From NCBI GenBank assembly GCA_009760855.2, contig WPIO01000001.1, positions 18,629,501-18,689,500 of the forward strand: a DNA stretch of 60,000 bases, read 5' to 3'. This stretch comes from Cristatella mucedo. Taxonomy: Eukaryota; Bryozoa; Phylactolaemata; Cristatellidae. The notes beneath the pieces were generated by a model. That model was not told where the DNA came from, searched no databases, and was given only the letters and a program-made list of their open reading frames with translations. The position numbers and the translations under genes were made by a program. Of this stretch, positions 1 to 14,100 are shown in pieces (the stretch's first letter is position 1; each line of letters starts with the position of its first letter).

Positions 1-2504
1 AGCCAGCTTTACTGTGGTACCAGGCTGGTTGAAGGATTCAAGGTCTGCAGAGTTAGCGAGCTCGTAGACTCATGCATGGCTCCTCATGTGACTTGGAGCT
101 GAGATGTGAGTCAGCATAGTAAGCCAGCATTCGCTGTCTTAAATGTTTGGCGTGCATTTGGTGGGGATATAGCTTTAATTTTGATACTTGGAGCATCTTT
201 GTGCGTGGCGTTGAATACGGTCGCGGGGCCGTTTTACTTGTATTTCTGTTTAGTGGGAGACTCGGTCAGTCGGATTCAGCCATTACAGTTTAGAGTCCGG
301 ATAATTAACTCCGTGTGACTGTTTGCGTCGTCTTTTTTAGCTAGCTGCCGTCATGCTGTGCTACTTTCGTTGCATCGTTATGGCCCTTCATTTAAATCTT
401 GGGAACACTGGGAAGGCCTGGTTGAGCAGGTAGCTCGAAAGAGGCTTCAAGTTTGAGCTACTATTGTTTGTAAGTGGTATATTGATATAACAACTATGGA
501 GCCTTAACGTTCCGTCCTGCCACACCGGGCCTTCTTTCAATTCAATTCGGGAGGGGGGCTTGTTAGTAGCCAAAATTATATTCATTAGAATTTGCTTTAC
601 TCGTGTGCTATCGGATCAAGCAGGGTCAAGGTAAGATCCACCTCACGTACGGTGCTGTCTATGGGCATAGGAAAGAGGGTTAAGGGCAACAGGCATGGGC
701 CTGACTGACTGACCGACTTGAAGACTTACCCCTGACTGACCTGAAGGGGGTGTATTGGTGGCCAACCTGCCCAATATGCTCCTTCAGCCTTGCTATGATT
801 GGCTGCCTCTGGAAAGGCCGAGGTCAGGCTCCACCGTGGCTTAGTACTGTCAATACATAATGCACCAGCTGCTCATAGTCCTTCACTTTTGGTCGGTATT
901 GCTGGGTAAGAAATCCATTCATTTTCTAACCTGTATATGAGTGCCACCTGACCACAGAAGTTGCTTTTGAGTGGGGTCCAGTGGAAGACACTTATCATCA
1001 AGTTTGACTGCACGTTGAAATTGTGGCAAGCCATCTTATTACGTGGTAGCAATGTCAGATTGCACCACCCTACATGAACTGTCCTCCGTGGAAAAAACTA
1101 AAACTAGCTTTTATTAGTGTTCATCTCTGTGCTACTCTCTTACCGTACAGTTCACATACTGGTCTGGCCGTTATATTCAATACGGGTATTGTGTTATATT
1201 CTGCATAATATGCAAACTCTTTTATTTATAGAAGTCATTTTGAAACATCAATAGCAAAATACCTGTCTGTTCTGGAACTATGTGACAGCTGTTGCATTGC
1301 TGTTAGTAACAGTCTGTCAAAATAGTACTGCCAAGCCAATATTACCAAACCGCATATATCGTTAGCTCATAGGAGTCCACTGCTGCGAGAGCACAGCCGG
1401 GGTCTGCCAAGCCATAGATACATCACACGGATGGCTGCAAGCATCTCATACTAAATATATTCAAAGTTCAAATGGAGGTCTTTTGGGTCAGCAAACTCAC
1501 TTTGACTGAGAGACAGAAAATAAAACTCGACAAAGTAAAAAAATTGATATTGGCAGGAAGGATTGTAGTCAAAGCTATGATGACCACATTTGAGCCACCT
1601 TTGATCTTGGCATTGTTCTAGTGAGCTTTGAGCTAGGCTAAACGTCATCAAGCATACGAATCGGCATGTGCTAGGCTCAGCACTCCACGATTAGTTGCTA
1701 TCTCAGCCAGCTGCAAAGGCAGGAGTCTAACCCGGGTATCTGAAATGTGCAGATTGAACAGATGCAATTTGCTTCCGATGATGACCTTGTACGGATAGCC
1801 CCAAGACCCCACTCAAGTTCTCTAGCACCACCTTACAGAGTGGTTCCCGGAGCTAGCGCTGACAGCTATTGCTTATCCTATGTCTCTGAACAAGGAAAGC
1901 TTGCCTGCGCTCACACAAACGTGTGCATACATGGTCTTGCAAATATATACACTCACAAATACATGCACTGATGTGATAGCTCACATTATTCAGGCATGTA
2001 GAGGCTCGTAGTGAGCACTGGGCAGTTTGTGTGACTGATCACTTGAGATCCGGAGATTACTCCTAGAGGTATGCACATCTGGCACGGTTATGTTATGGCT
2101 TCTCAATGCTTTCCTTCTGTCTAGCGTTTGCATCCTAGCTGAATGAGGCATCTCCACTTTTGAGATATGACGTCGAGCTTTGGGTAGGGAGGCCCCGACT
2201 GCACGTGTTCTTCAAGCCATCCCCGATAGCATGGGCAAGGATCCACGTTCATATTTTGTCACGGCCTTTGTTTTATGCATGCATGCTCTGGATTTTGTAT
2301 GCATTGACTGCAGTTGCATGCTGTAATGCAACGCGATAGCTCAAAACCCATTGCCGTGCTATGCCCAGCTCAACCAGTACTATGCATGTTACAATTTTGT
2401 ACTAGTACCACAGTAGCTGCAATGAGATCTAAAGAGGCATAATGCCTTTTCCCTGAAGGTCCTTTGCCATGCCCATATTTGGGTTTGCTATTGCAGAATG
2501 TACC

Positions 2505-2635
2505 ACCCAGGAACTCAGAATGAGGTGCACGGCCTAGGTCCTATGTTCAAGCTCTGCAGCAGGCACTTTTTTGCCTAGTGCAAGCAGGAGTGATAGCTGC
2601 TAGTGCTACAAGAATGGGCTGTCGCATCAAGAGAC
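2505..2635 (+). mobile_element. SINE type 1, diverged
   Basis: Has the body blocks GCTCTGCAGCAGGCA, TAGTGCAAGCAGGAGTGATA and GCTGCTAGTGCTACAAGA, parallel to the copy at 10.41 kb. No sharp ends. Confidence 0.55.
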
Positions 2636-3879
2636 CTTTACTTCAACTTCATTTCAACAGTACTTAGTGGTATTGACGATGACGAAAGTAATTTTTGGCT
2701 CCTTTTCGATTCCAGCGTGACATAATTACCTGCCCAAAATATGACGTAGTTGCTCTGGCATGTGCTCGCAACCTTATCAGCTCTGGCATCACGCTTGCGA
2801 TTGCTGTAAGGAGCACGTGGGCTGACAAGATAATCAGTGGCTTGTCTAGTGCCGGTTCTGGCACCACTCTCTCGAGCTGCTGAGCACCGATGAGCCAAGT
2901 CTGAACTTGTAGCTGGTTGCATTGCATTCTGCATGCTGTTCTCAAGCATGTATTTCTCACCGTTCGGATCGCGTAGGAGTGTGGCTAAAACGGCAACGGG
3001 TGAGTAATAGTACTGCTGGGACAACAGGCTAATCGCCGGAGCCTTTTTTTATTATTTGCCTTGGGTCAGTGTGACCGTGTTTCCCTTTGGCACTGATGAA
3101 CCAATGGATTACTAGGTGTTCTGGAGCTCCTTGGTCACTTTAAAACGAGGCTCAGCGTTGCTGCTTGCTGATCATGCCCCTCACTGTTGCCCTAACCAAA
3201 ATCTGTGGCAAATGAGCCTTTTTAGCAATCCAATCGATCTAGTCGGTGCTGCCATAGACATTAGCTAATGGAGAAATGCCCTAATCGCAGCTGCCTTTAA
3301 TTCACATGCATGGCCTGTCTGCCTTCTAGCAGCTGTGCAGCCCCAGCAATGCAATTATTTCGAGCTTATTTTGAGCATCGGGAGACTAGATTCTCAAGGC
3401 TGGAGCAATGCTATCGTGGAAGGTCTTTTAGCAGACCTATACAATCTTTGCAGTTAGCCAAATGTAGCTGCCTTTTTGGCTTGTTTTGTCGGTCGAAACA
3501 ATGGGTGGATCTGTGGGAAATCCAGCCAGCTAAGCACTGGGTTATGGGAGTGGTCGTTCAACTGACCACAGGGTCAGCTGCTGTCGACCAGTCACAGTTG
3601 CTGCCAGCTCATATCTCTGGCTCTTATTTGCCTTCTCTTTATCTCATACTAGGTGGCTGGTTGATGGTGTGCTTCTGTGAAAAAAAAAGTGATTCACTTG
3701 TGCCTGCATTTCTAGCTTTGGTTTTAGCAGTGGTTTGATGCTAGTAGCTGTTAGCTCTGAAAATAATTTTTCAGCTACAATTTTACGTTTAATGTCAAAT
3801 AAGCTGTCGGTGCAGATATCTGCTGCCCTGTGCTGGACTGACACCACTGGGAATGTGCCTGGTGTCTGCTATAAAGAAA

Positions 3880-4012
3880 ATTCGTTTGTATAGCACCCTA
3901 AGATAACTTGATCTCTGTTCAGGCACCTCACATATGCCACGGGTCTCGAGCCCACGACCTCGGCCAGACTTTGGTTGGGGCGATCACCTTAACCACTGGG
4001 CCAAACCAGCGC
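3880..4012 (-). mobile_element. SINE type 2 with LINE-A-like tail, reverse
   Basis: On the minus strand: TGGCCCAGTGGTTAAGG (A-box region), GTGGGCTCGAGACC (B box), then a tail reversed here as TATAGCACCCTAAGATAACT TGATCTC, close to the LINE-A 3' hairpin. The tail resemblance suggests it borrows the LINE-A machinery. Confidence 0.68.
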
Positions 4013-5147
4013 TGCCATGTTACTATGGTCCAGCAATTAGACGTGCCTGTAGATGCATAACTTAAGAAGAAGGGGCAGCGTACATAGCAAGGGAGAAACC
4101 CTACAAATTGGTTGAGCAGCCTTGGCTGCTGTCATGGTTTGCCGTCATGGCTGCTGCTGTATAGCTTATCCAAGACCCGTGCCACCACCATTTCTGCAAT
4201 CATTGCCCTCTCTCGAACCATTATCAAAGTTTTTGGATAAGAGCTATACATTTAATTCCAACGGCGGTTCGGCTGGACGCGATTGTTTGGCAGCCGGCAC
4301 ATGCTAGTCATCGGCTGCTATTGCCGGGGAGAAGAACCTCTCAAAGGTTCTTCAAAGACACACCACTTAGATGCTTGAGTTTATAAATGGATGGTCAATG
4401 ATGCAGACGACATGCATATCAAGAATTGTAGAGAAAGTGAGGCTATTCATTCATTCGGTCTTTATCTGTCTGCCCGGTCACAGTACCATCAAGGCCTTAG
4501 GTTTGGGCTGGAGGAGGACCAGAGTCCCCTACAGTTGAAAAGGATTGGGCTACCCCAACCCAAGTGACGCTTATGAGTCAATGCCCAGAATAACTGCCGA
4601 AGAATATTCTCCCCCCAAAATGGGGTCAGTAAGCTGCTGTTTACTTGTTTTTTTTTTGGGTGGGGATAGGGTTGCTGGAAAGTCACAGAGAATACTTTCG
4701 TTTTTTTGAGGTCCCCCCCCCCCCGTGGAAAGCTCAGTAGACCTTTCCACTTCCAAGGATTGACTCCTGCCGATGCCGGGCTGCCCGCTTTGCAAATATT
4801 TAAGGCGAACTAAGAGATGTTATTTTTTTTTAAAGATTGGGCTAAGAGGCCACTAGAGTAGCAAGCCTGCATGTTAGGGGTGATACTATTTTTTGATTGG
4901 CTAAAGAGGAAATTCTTTTTAACAGGCCTACAGATCCCAAGTGGGGTACTAGCTTGTTTTGAGATGAGTTAGGTCGAAATAGGCTTCTGGGTTCCTAGCA
5001 GAAGGCGAGGAGCTTAAGTTCCAACTCCTCCAAAGGGGAAGCAACAATTTGCTAGAGTAACTAAAGAACCCTTTCGAAGTAGTGGCCCTGACATTGTGAC
5101 AGTCACTCTCTCTCTCTCCCTCGGGGAAATCGTAGAGCTAGATAGAA

Positions 5148-5199
5148 ATGAGCCTACTCGTGATCGTGACGTCCTTGGTAGCTGTACACGGCAGCTTGA
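5148..5199 (+). CDS. Kelch gene exon 1 (putative start, signal-peptide-like)
   Basis: The ATG has an A at -3 and is followed by 17 codons with a hydrophobic core ([11 protein letters not shown]), then a GTACGT donor. It ends in phase 1, as exon 2 needs. It resembles a secretory signal. It could be a chance reading; another possible start is the ATG near the front of exon 3. Confidence 0.4.
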
Positions 5200-8100
5200 G
5201 TACGTGCAAAGTGCGCTTGTTAATAGGCTTGTGCAAACGATTTGCTTGGCCCCATTGGCATGTCTGCCGGTTTATAATAATTCCTCTTTTTTTACAGCTT
5301 GGCTTTGGCCAATTCGATTCTCAGAACACATTTCTTACCCACCCTCGTTCTTTTGCATTTCATCTTTGAGTGATGAGCTGTATCTAGCTAGCGATAACGG
5401 GCTTGCTAGGTGTTCCGGAAGAAAAGCCAAAGGCTGCATCTACTGTAAGCAGACACACCAGGGTCGCACGATACACTACAGGAGCAGTTTGCTGCTGTCT
5501 CTTCTGGCTTCTGACTCACCGCGTTGCCGGAAGTAACGAAGCCTTTCCTTTGCAGGCATGCGCCATGCTCATGCCATGACCAGGACTGCTTACAGCAACG
5601 GTGCATTAATTGTGGATGACACTTCCGGTGACCGAGGCGAACAGTTTATGGTTACTAACAAGTACGCTGGTGGTGCTGCTGTTATCAAGGTGAACCATGC
5701 TGCATTTACGTCAAACTGCTAGCTTGTTGTGCCTGCTATTTAGCCGGCTAGAAAGACTAATCTTGGTATCAAACGATGGGCTGAGCTTTTCACTACTTGC
5801 AAGCAACTGAGTCAGAGTCCTCACTCGACACTTTTCTAGCGTTTCTTAGTTGGCAGACCAAAATGCTTTTGGATAAATTGCTGTTGCACTTGAGCTCTCT
5901 TTGCTGTCTTGATGCAGACGGGGCCTAGCATATGTAGGCAGTAGTGACTCCTCCAGAGTCCACCGCTGTTCTCCGAAAAATTACAGAGTTCATGCATTAG
6001 AAATTTAGAGCCAAGTCCTTCTCGAGCACCTTTTATCTTCGTTAGCATCCGAGGCATTGCACTGCAATCGTTTAGGTCCAATCTTGGTGGGAAATTTCGC
6101 AGCATAGTGTCTGTCAACAGCTAACGGTCATTCTATGACTATTTGAAGTATTGACTTCCTTCGAGTTGTATCCTAGGTCTGCTTATAGAAATCTATTTCA
6201 TACCTCCTACCTATTTAATCACCTTGCAACAATTTAGGCTTTCAAAGATGACACACGAACGTCTATAAAGTATTTGTTCTTTGATTCGTCCGAACCCTCT
6301 AGTGCTTAAATCTACCTCAATTTCTAAGCACCTTGCATCGCCGAAATTTGCTGTCGGCTGCAAGCTAACTTTCTCAAATTGAATGACCATATTAAGGAGC
6401 TAAATAGTTACGATAGTTATGATAATTCTGATTATGATAGTTATTATAATAGTTATGGGAAATAACATAGTTATGATAATTCTGATTATGATAGTTATTA
6501 TAATAGTTATGGGAAATACCCAGTGTCAATCGGTACTGGAAAGCCCGACCAACAAAATTAGATCAGCCAGCTTGTCTCGTGCTGCCTCTGCACACAATCT
6601 TGCCTCTTTTTTCAAAATGACCTTTCACTAGGCAAATGCATCAGTTCCGCCCTGATTCTGCCTACTTACAGCTTTGTAAAATTGCAAAAAATATTTGAGC
6701 TTGCCTAGACCGAGAAATCCAAGTTTTGTTAATGCATTCCTTACATCATTTTTGGATTAATGTAACTTATTATTTCAACTCATCCTGCCTGTTCTCTAAG
6801 ACACTAAAAGTTAGTGCTAATCTCAGCTTGTCTGTTTCGAATGCCCCAGCGGCCAAACTAGCCACTTTTCGTTTAGCTGCACTTGCTCCCTATCAACCAG
6901 CATGTGGACTTGAGGTTCTGCCAGTCACTTTTAGGTCCCTTCAGTTTCTTGCTCGAGTTTTTTAACTGTACCCCGAGCAAACCTCAAATCCTCCGGAGAC
7001 CATAACTATAGTTCCTCTGCACATACAATCCGAAGCTCACTACCTAATGACACTACGACATTGACTTAACTTGAAATTTGCAAAGGATCTTCAAACCGTC
7101 CCTGGTCTTTACCAAGTTTGTTCTGTCCTTGTAAATGGTCTTTACTGTGCTTATGCATGCAAAATTGTATGCTATTGCTAACCAATTGACTCATTACTTT
7201 CTTTTTCTACCGTTGTAATTATTTTTAATACAACTAAAGTCTGCTCTTAAATTGCTACGACAGGTGGCATTTGTCTCATTATACCTTGATCTAGTCGGTA
7301 TTACTATAATATATCCCAATCTGTAACTCCGCAAAGCCACAAAGACTATGTTGGTTTTTACACAGCAGAGTTTTGTATAGTGCACTCACAGCCTAAGCTA
7401 ATTTCAGTACGCATTCGGTAGCCAACATACTTAATCTCATATTATGGTTGTATGGTCTCACTACCATACCTACAGTTGGAAGCAGATATCTTACTTGCGG
7501 CATTTGCACTTCAAATATACAGGCATCCTCAATAGTTTTTGAACGGTAGACCAACATCTAGAACATAATGTCTGCGAGGCTGGATTTCAGTTGCTTACTA
7601 CAACCCCGGGTCCCAACCCTGAGCCAACTCCCGGTGCAGTCCAAGTTACTCTCTGGCTTCAGCAGTAGAGCATTATAGAGTGATTAGGAAACAACAGAGT
7701 CCGATGGAAGCAGAAGAACTTCTACTCTGCCGGTATGGATGCAGCTGATTCCTCATAAAGCAGCAATTGCACTCCTCTAACACTTTCCTTAGTTTGCTTA
7801 TGGCCAGCTTTTGGTGCTCATCGCAGGCAATGCCACTTTCTGCCCAGGCTACAGCCCACTACATTAATTTGCCGACATTAAATACTCATGCTCCGACATT
7901 AAATGTTCACACCCGTAATTATTTATTTTAATTTGTATAGGCACTTTTTATTTTGTCTGTGGATTGAAGAAACTCCCAACTCACATGCAGTCTGCCAACA
8001 GGTGTATTTGAGCAATTTCTATATATGATGGAGCAGCTATTGAGAATCGTCAGTGGTTGGCCAGCCATGTTACAATCCTACATCTTACGCAGTAATGTAT

Positions 8101-11100
8101 TTAGCCAAGATGAGCAAGTGGATTTGTACCCCAGAGAATTTTACAATTTATGATACTGTCTGCTCTGAACTCTAAACAAAAATTATGAACTAGCCTGCAG
8201 GTGCCAAATGGCTTGTAGTAAACCTTGCTTCCATTACTCACTCCCCACTTACATTCCTCAAAGTCTTACGTATAAATTCCGTGAGAAGAATTTCCTTTCT
8301 CCTGTGCTACTGTTCTGCTGCATTCGAATGCTGCCATACCGGCATTCGGCTACAGCATGCATGACTAGCTTGCTCTAACTTTCAACTCTGCTTGCAAGAA
8401 GGAGTGGAACGGTATTCTGTTCTCGTGATTATTTATTTTCAACGCTTGCCTTAATTAACATCTCCTGTCTGGTTATTCCAAAGGTGGAAGAAAAGTCGCA
8501 GCTGGGCTTATCAACGTCAGCATCGTCGGTAGCACAGGTGACGTGCTCGTGGACCCAGCTTTTCCCAGCAATCACCAGTGGATCTACTGAGATCACTCTG
8601 TGTGGCCCAGCAACGGGAGCAGCAGCTGCTGCTTTGGCGCCGTGTGGACGCGTCAAGCATGCAGCCTGCTGGCACCGTGGCTCTCTGTACATCCACGGTG
8701 GCCGAGATGGGACGCTACCGCTGCGGGACTTTTGGCGTTTTCATATCGGTGAGCAGTCAATTATCTGCTGCAACACACCCAGTACTTCGGGCTAGCGCGT
8801 CGCCAAGCCACCGGCTGCTTTTTGCCTGCTAACGTAGCATGCTTCTCGTCTGTAACGAGTCTGTCCATGTATTTCATAAATGGCTAAAGTGGTGAATGCT
8901 TGCAAGGTATGACAATGGTGTTTTGTTTTGATCACTCCATTCCCGATCTGAATTTTGTGGGTGCCGCTATACGTCTCTTGCAGCATAGCAAAATTCTGCT
9001 TGACAAAAGAGCAAAGATACCTTAATGTGCAGTGCATGCATGAAGCTGGAGAACAGCTCGTGATGAGAGAAGTAGCCTGAAAGCATCTGAAAAAGAGGTA
9101 CCACGAGGAGCATCAGCAGCAAAGGTGGCATCTGGTCGAAATTGTATACTTCTAGCAGAGTCTGCAAAGAGAAGAGACCCTTGCCCTCAAGAAGAGCAGA
9201 TAAATTATAGTCCACGAAGAGCCTTAGGGCAAGAACAGAATGATACATAGATATTTCGAGAGAGCTAAGTCGATGCAGGACCTGAATCGATAGCAAGACT
9301 TATGGCTTAGAGCAGGTGCTCGACTGTAAGCCATCATAGTCCCATCAGTAGTGGAGACGCTTGCTAAGTTTACAAGATTAAAACAAAAACAATGCCGGTG
9401 CTACCATGTTGAGAAATGGTATCACCCAACAGCTGATTAGATCTTTTGCTGCCGACAGAAGTGTTTAGTCAAAAACACAAATCATGGTTCGGTAACTTGT
9501 ACACGTTAATCAATATAGTTGATCGAATAAGGCGATAATTTTAGTATGCCAAAAGCTTTCATAGTGGCTTAATTTTTGGCATGAATATTTCATCTTATGA
9601 GTTGACGTTTTCGTGCCTCACTGTCAATTGTTCGGTAAAAAGAGGAGATGGGCAAAACAACCTGGCTGCATCTGCCGCTGCCGCATCGGCCGCAGTCTTC
9701 GGCAGCAGAGTTATGGTAATTTAGCATGACAAAAAAAGCATATGAATACATGATTTTAAGTTACCAGGCTTTGGCTAGTGATCAAGCATTTTATTATAGG
9801 CAGCCACAAATGGGAGAACATCGACTGCAGTAATCGATCCGGTGACCCACCAGGTCATTTAGAAAGTCATACATTGGTTTCCTGCGATGAAGGCTACGGC
9901 TCCTGTGGGGATGATCACGCAGGCAGTCTGTATGTGTTCGGAGGCGAGCTGGGGTTCTGCTCTGAGACTGAGACCTCGCTATGGATGTATGACGTTGGTA
10001 AGTACGCATGTGTCTGCAGGTATGCACGTTTTGTCGGTCCGAGTCAAGTGGTGGTCACTGTGCCTGTGTTGACTATGTGGCGGATCATTGACTAATAGAC
10101 CCCGAATAATTATTTGCAAGGAGTGACCTCATGTATCATATGTCAGTTGCTACTCAATGCCAGCTGCATGGCAGACAGCTTGCCATTTATTAAGGAAAGT
10201 ACAAGTGTAGAGAAATTAAGTTTGTGGATTTTGTTGAGTTACTCCAGGTGACGATCTTTGCAAGTTTCGGTGGTCACTCACTTAACCAGATGTGATGATA
10301 ATGACATGAACGATTCAAGGACCGCATCGATGACGACGATGATGGTGATGATGCTGGAAACCTTCTCTTATCTCGAGCTGAGCATTGATATGAGAACCGG
10401 TTCTTAGCCTAAGGGTTAGGTGCTCTCACTTCACGGAGCAGATCGCGAGCTCTAGTCCTGCAGCAGGCAATTCTGTATTGCCCACTGCAAGCAGCAGTGA
10501 TAGCTGCTACGGCTCTTCTGCTGCCAAATAAACGAGCCTGTCGAAACGTCTAACTTTTACTGTTGGATGAAGACGGATAATTAAAGTATTAACGTGTTAC
10601 CCACAGAGCCGATTAATGGTGCTGCATGCAAGCAGCTGCTAGCTGATGTCTTTAGGTACACTGCTTTAACTTCCGCTGACTTGCTAGGCTAGCTATAGCA
10701 GTTCCACTTTTGCAAGAAATAGCAAATGCCGCAGATGCAGATACGGCAGAGGCATATACGCCCAGTCGCGGGCATTGCCGAATATTTTCACTGGTTGCAA
10801 ATTCAGAATAACGTCCACTCCACCAAGTTGAAGCAATCCGAAAGGTCTGATAGGATTGAAAAAAACTCGACCACTCTTAGTAGACTTAGATTGCAACTTG
10901 TTTGTAGAGACGCGAGAAGGAAGAAATGTAAAGGCCAATCAGAACAGAGCTAACAGTGAAAAACGAAAGCTCAGAGCTAATCCAGAGGCCTTGACATGCT
11001 TAGACACCCTTAGATAAGTACTGGACTCAATTTCGGTGTGATGCCATTTATGTAGTTCTTGTTAAGATAGCAATGCAATATGCACAAGAGCAAGGTACAA

Positions 11101-14100
11101 AGCAGGCTGCTGATAAATAAAAAAACAAGTAGAGATAATGTGATGCCTGCTTTTACCAACCTGTCTCTCAGTATAGGACTCATAATGTAGGTAAAAAATT
11201 ACTCGCCTTGCCGATCTAAAGGTTTGAATTTGGATTGAGCCTCCAGCTGCCACCACCTTCGCTACTCCAAATCGATGAGCTACATCTGCTGGCTTACCTG
11301 AAAGACATTTAGTGCCATGTTATCACTTGGAGTATTTATTGTAGCACTTCATTAGTCCGGCTGATGGTTCAGCTATGTACCTATTTCCTTATTGGCCATG
11401 ACTCGTGATGTCAAAATTCTATTTTAGGAGCCGAGCTATGGACAAAAAGTAAGCCTTTAGCCTACAAAGCTGGAGCTGAAGCCCCTACGATGCCTTCTGG
11501 TCGCCGCGGTCACACTGCCATTGTGCATCGGCAAGCGATGCATGTCTTTGGCGGCTACCTTGACTTCAGTGGCTCTACAGATGAGCTGTGGATCTATGAT
11601 TTTGGTAAGCCACCTGGGAGTGTTTCCATGGGCTTTACAGTGATGATGTAGTGTTCATGATTTATATACATGCATGGTCTAGGTATTCCCTGTCAATTCA
11701 TGCATGATAATGCTTAATTTGTAATAGCTGACCCCAGTTCTTTTATCTAGCCGGTGGGCCAAGCGATGCACTTATCTTTGCCATTTATCTTAAGTTTTTT
11801 TCTGCCATATGTATTCAGTTACTAACGAGACTTTTCCGGTGCATCTTTTCCATGCCCATGTGCCTAGTGATGAGTTCTTTGCTTTTAGCTGTAGGCGTTA
11901 CACTGCATTCAGCCGAAATGTGACCAAAGTATCAATGCTGTGCAATGCCAATGGTTGCATCTATCTTGTCACAGGGAAACTAAAAGGTTAGCAACATTTT
12001 TGTATTGCAATACAAGCTAGACAAGTTGTCGGACGGCCAAGATGCCACAGAATAGCAGAATGAGGTCTAAAATTGGCCTCAAAAGCCAGAAGCTGCACGC
12101 ATGTCTGCCGTTTGTTGGTACCACAAGTGGCAGTGCATTCAGAGCTGAGTCTCTTTCCCCAATCATGCAGTCAGTCTACAGGATGATCAGCTGCCCCTTT
12201 TGAGTCTGCAGTTTTTGAGGTTGCAAAATACATATAAGCTGGAACCCTCTTTATACGACCGACATAAGACAGGAATGCATTATTATAAGCATGGCAAGCG
12301 TTTCTTGTCATTAACGTGCTTATGCAGTGAGGAGTGAGTGCTCTTCACAGATCACTCATAGCCGTGTGGAGTCACGGTCGCCGGGACTGTGGGTGTACTG
12401 CTGCTCGGTGCATTAAGTGGATGGGCAATCGATTTCGTCAGTCAGCTGGCTGTCCGATGCGGTTGCCATGTCTGAAATGCATTATACTTAATCAAGGGCT
12501 AGACTGAGGTGAACCTACGTTTCATTGACCTAGCTGAAGATCATGTGATACTGCTGGCTGGCTACACAAAAGTATCAGCTCAGGGGTGCCACTTTATTCT
12601 TGCCTGGCAATTAGGTCTAATGTTAACCAAGTGCATTTTTGTGTCAAGGTGCTCAGAGCTGGCAGCTGAGCCACGGCACTGCCCATGGTGCCCATCGAGG
12701 CCGGCGCTCAGACGGATCTCCTGCGGCTCGCCATGATCACTCAGCAGTAGCCTGTGTCAACTCAATGCTTGTGTATGGCGGCATGACAAATCTGGTGCCG
12801 TGCACTGATCTATGGCAGTGGAGCTTCAGTAGGTGGAATCAGGCGCTGGACGATTGCTGTGCCGACAGCTTTACTTAATTCTCGTGGCAGGAAGCGTGTT
12901 CGCTTGCATTATCTGTGAGGCCGTGCCTATGGATCGCGCATGTTTTTTTCTTGTGTGTTAAACTGTACCTGTATTGGCTGTAGATGTATACTGCTGGACA
13001 AAAGTGCAGATTTCATCTCTTACTCGACGGTCTCCAGCACAGTTGCGACTTGCAATGCACGTGAGTCACTGCTTGTGTTTCTGTTATCCAAGGTATCGAT
13101 CTGTAAAGAACTGCTCCTATCGGAAAACGTTTTTAAACCTTGTTAATCAGTTTCTCATGCAAAGCCTATATACATCAGGGCTCTTGTTTACTGAGACTGC
13201 CATATTGCTTTGCGACATTGCCTTAGTGGCTATCTCTGGTGTCCCCATAGCTCTTTGTCTGTATTCCTGTTTGTGGGACGGCATCAGATGTAAAGCAAGC
13301 ATAGATACATTCGAGCTTTACAGGAAAGACATACTCGCTGCTTGATTTGCAAACCAATGTTGACGGTTGGGTCTTCCATCTGTCGGGTGACACTGGGTTT
13401 GCCCATAACTATTAGGTTAATCTAATTATCGCTAAGCTTGTTAGTGAGAAATCTAGTCAGTCGAATGCAGGCCAGCAGAAGCATGTATAGGTGTCACTAT
13501 GTGGCAGGCCAAGTAAATACAGAATGACTAAAAGCAATAAAAATAATGTCCTTTCCTTTCATACTGCTCTAAGAGAACTGAATTTCCATTCAGGTGCTTA
13601 AAAACTCCCTGCAGGAGCAGCAATAACCAGAACTCAATGACAAGAAAGGTTTCCCTTCCTGGCTGGTAGGCAAAAGCAGCCAAACATGTCTAGCCAAGCA
13701 TTCACATCTGTAAGCACACAAGAAGACAGCCATGCCACTAGTAAGTAGGACCCCCGGCTAGCAACATGCAGTGAATGATGTACAGGTAAACACTCAAAGC
13801 ACGCAGGAAATAAGACAAGTTCACTTGGGACTATATAAATATGCATCTCACCTGTCCTTAAGTCACGACTTGCACATTTTCGCTATGCACAAGTACACAC
13901 AGATTCACTCGGACAGAGCAAAAGCTGTGACGATCATGTAGGCTTTTTTGCTTCTTTGTGAATGTTGTCAAATCAGGAGATGACGTGATGTCAGTTAGTA
14001 ATGAGTTCCAAGCTTTAGGTGCATAATGACTGATGGTATGGTCTCCAAGAGATTTGAAGTTATATATAGGGTCCCAACCAATCGACCAGAGTCAGAAGAT

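Larger units (their letters stand above)
1..5147. other. Region upstream of the kelch gene; no gene recognised
   Basis: Open frames are short and none has splice-linked partners or a known domain. It holds a diverged SINE at 2.5 kb, a reverse SINE at 3.9 kb, and homopolymer runs (T at 4650, C at 4715). The kelch promoter should lie near 4.8-5.1 kb if exon 1 is right, but I see no convincing TATA box. Confidence 0.6.
5690..8483. other. Kelch intron, mostly unexplained
   Basis: AT-rich sequence. Apart from the 54-bp duplication and the LINE-B end at 7.3 kb, I recognise nothing. Some stretches (6.2-7.1 and 7.4-8.3 kb) have a coding-like look broken by stops and could be old retroelement. Confidence 0.5.
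8749..12648. other. Kelch introns around exons 5 and 6
   Basis: Three introns: 8749-9799, 9998-11427 and 11605-12648. One diverged SINE (10.4 kb) and a short GATGATG run near 10.33 kb. The minus-strand frame at 8967-9296 is hydrophobic but has no known domain. Confidence 0.55.

Noticed and set aside
5096-5536. A single 146-codon plus-strand gene
   Set aside because: Its middle is kelch exon 2; the ends run through the intron and a CT-rich stretch, and better splice sites lie within.
8967-9296. Minus-strand hydrophobic frame of 109 codons inside a kelch intron
   Set aside because: No recognisable family and no splice partners; likely chance.
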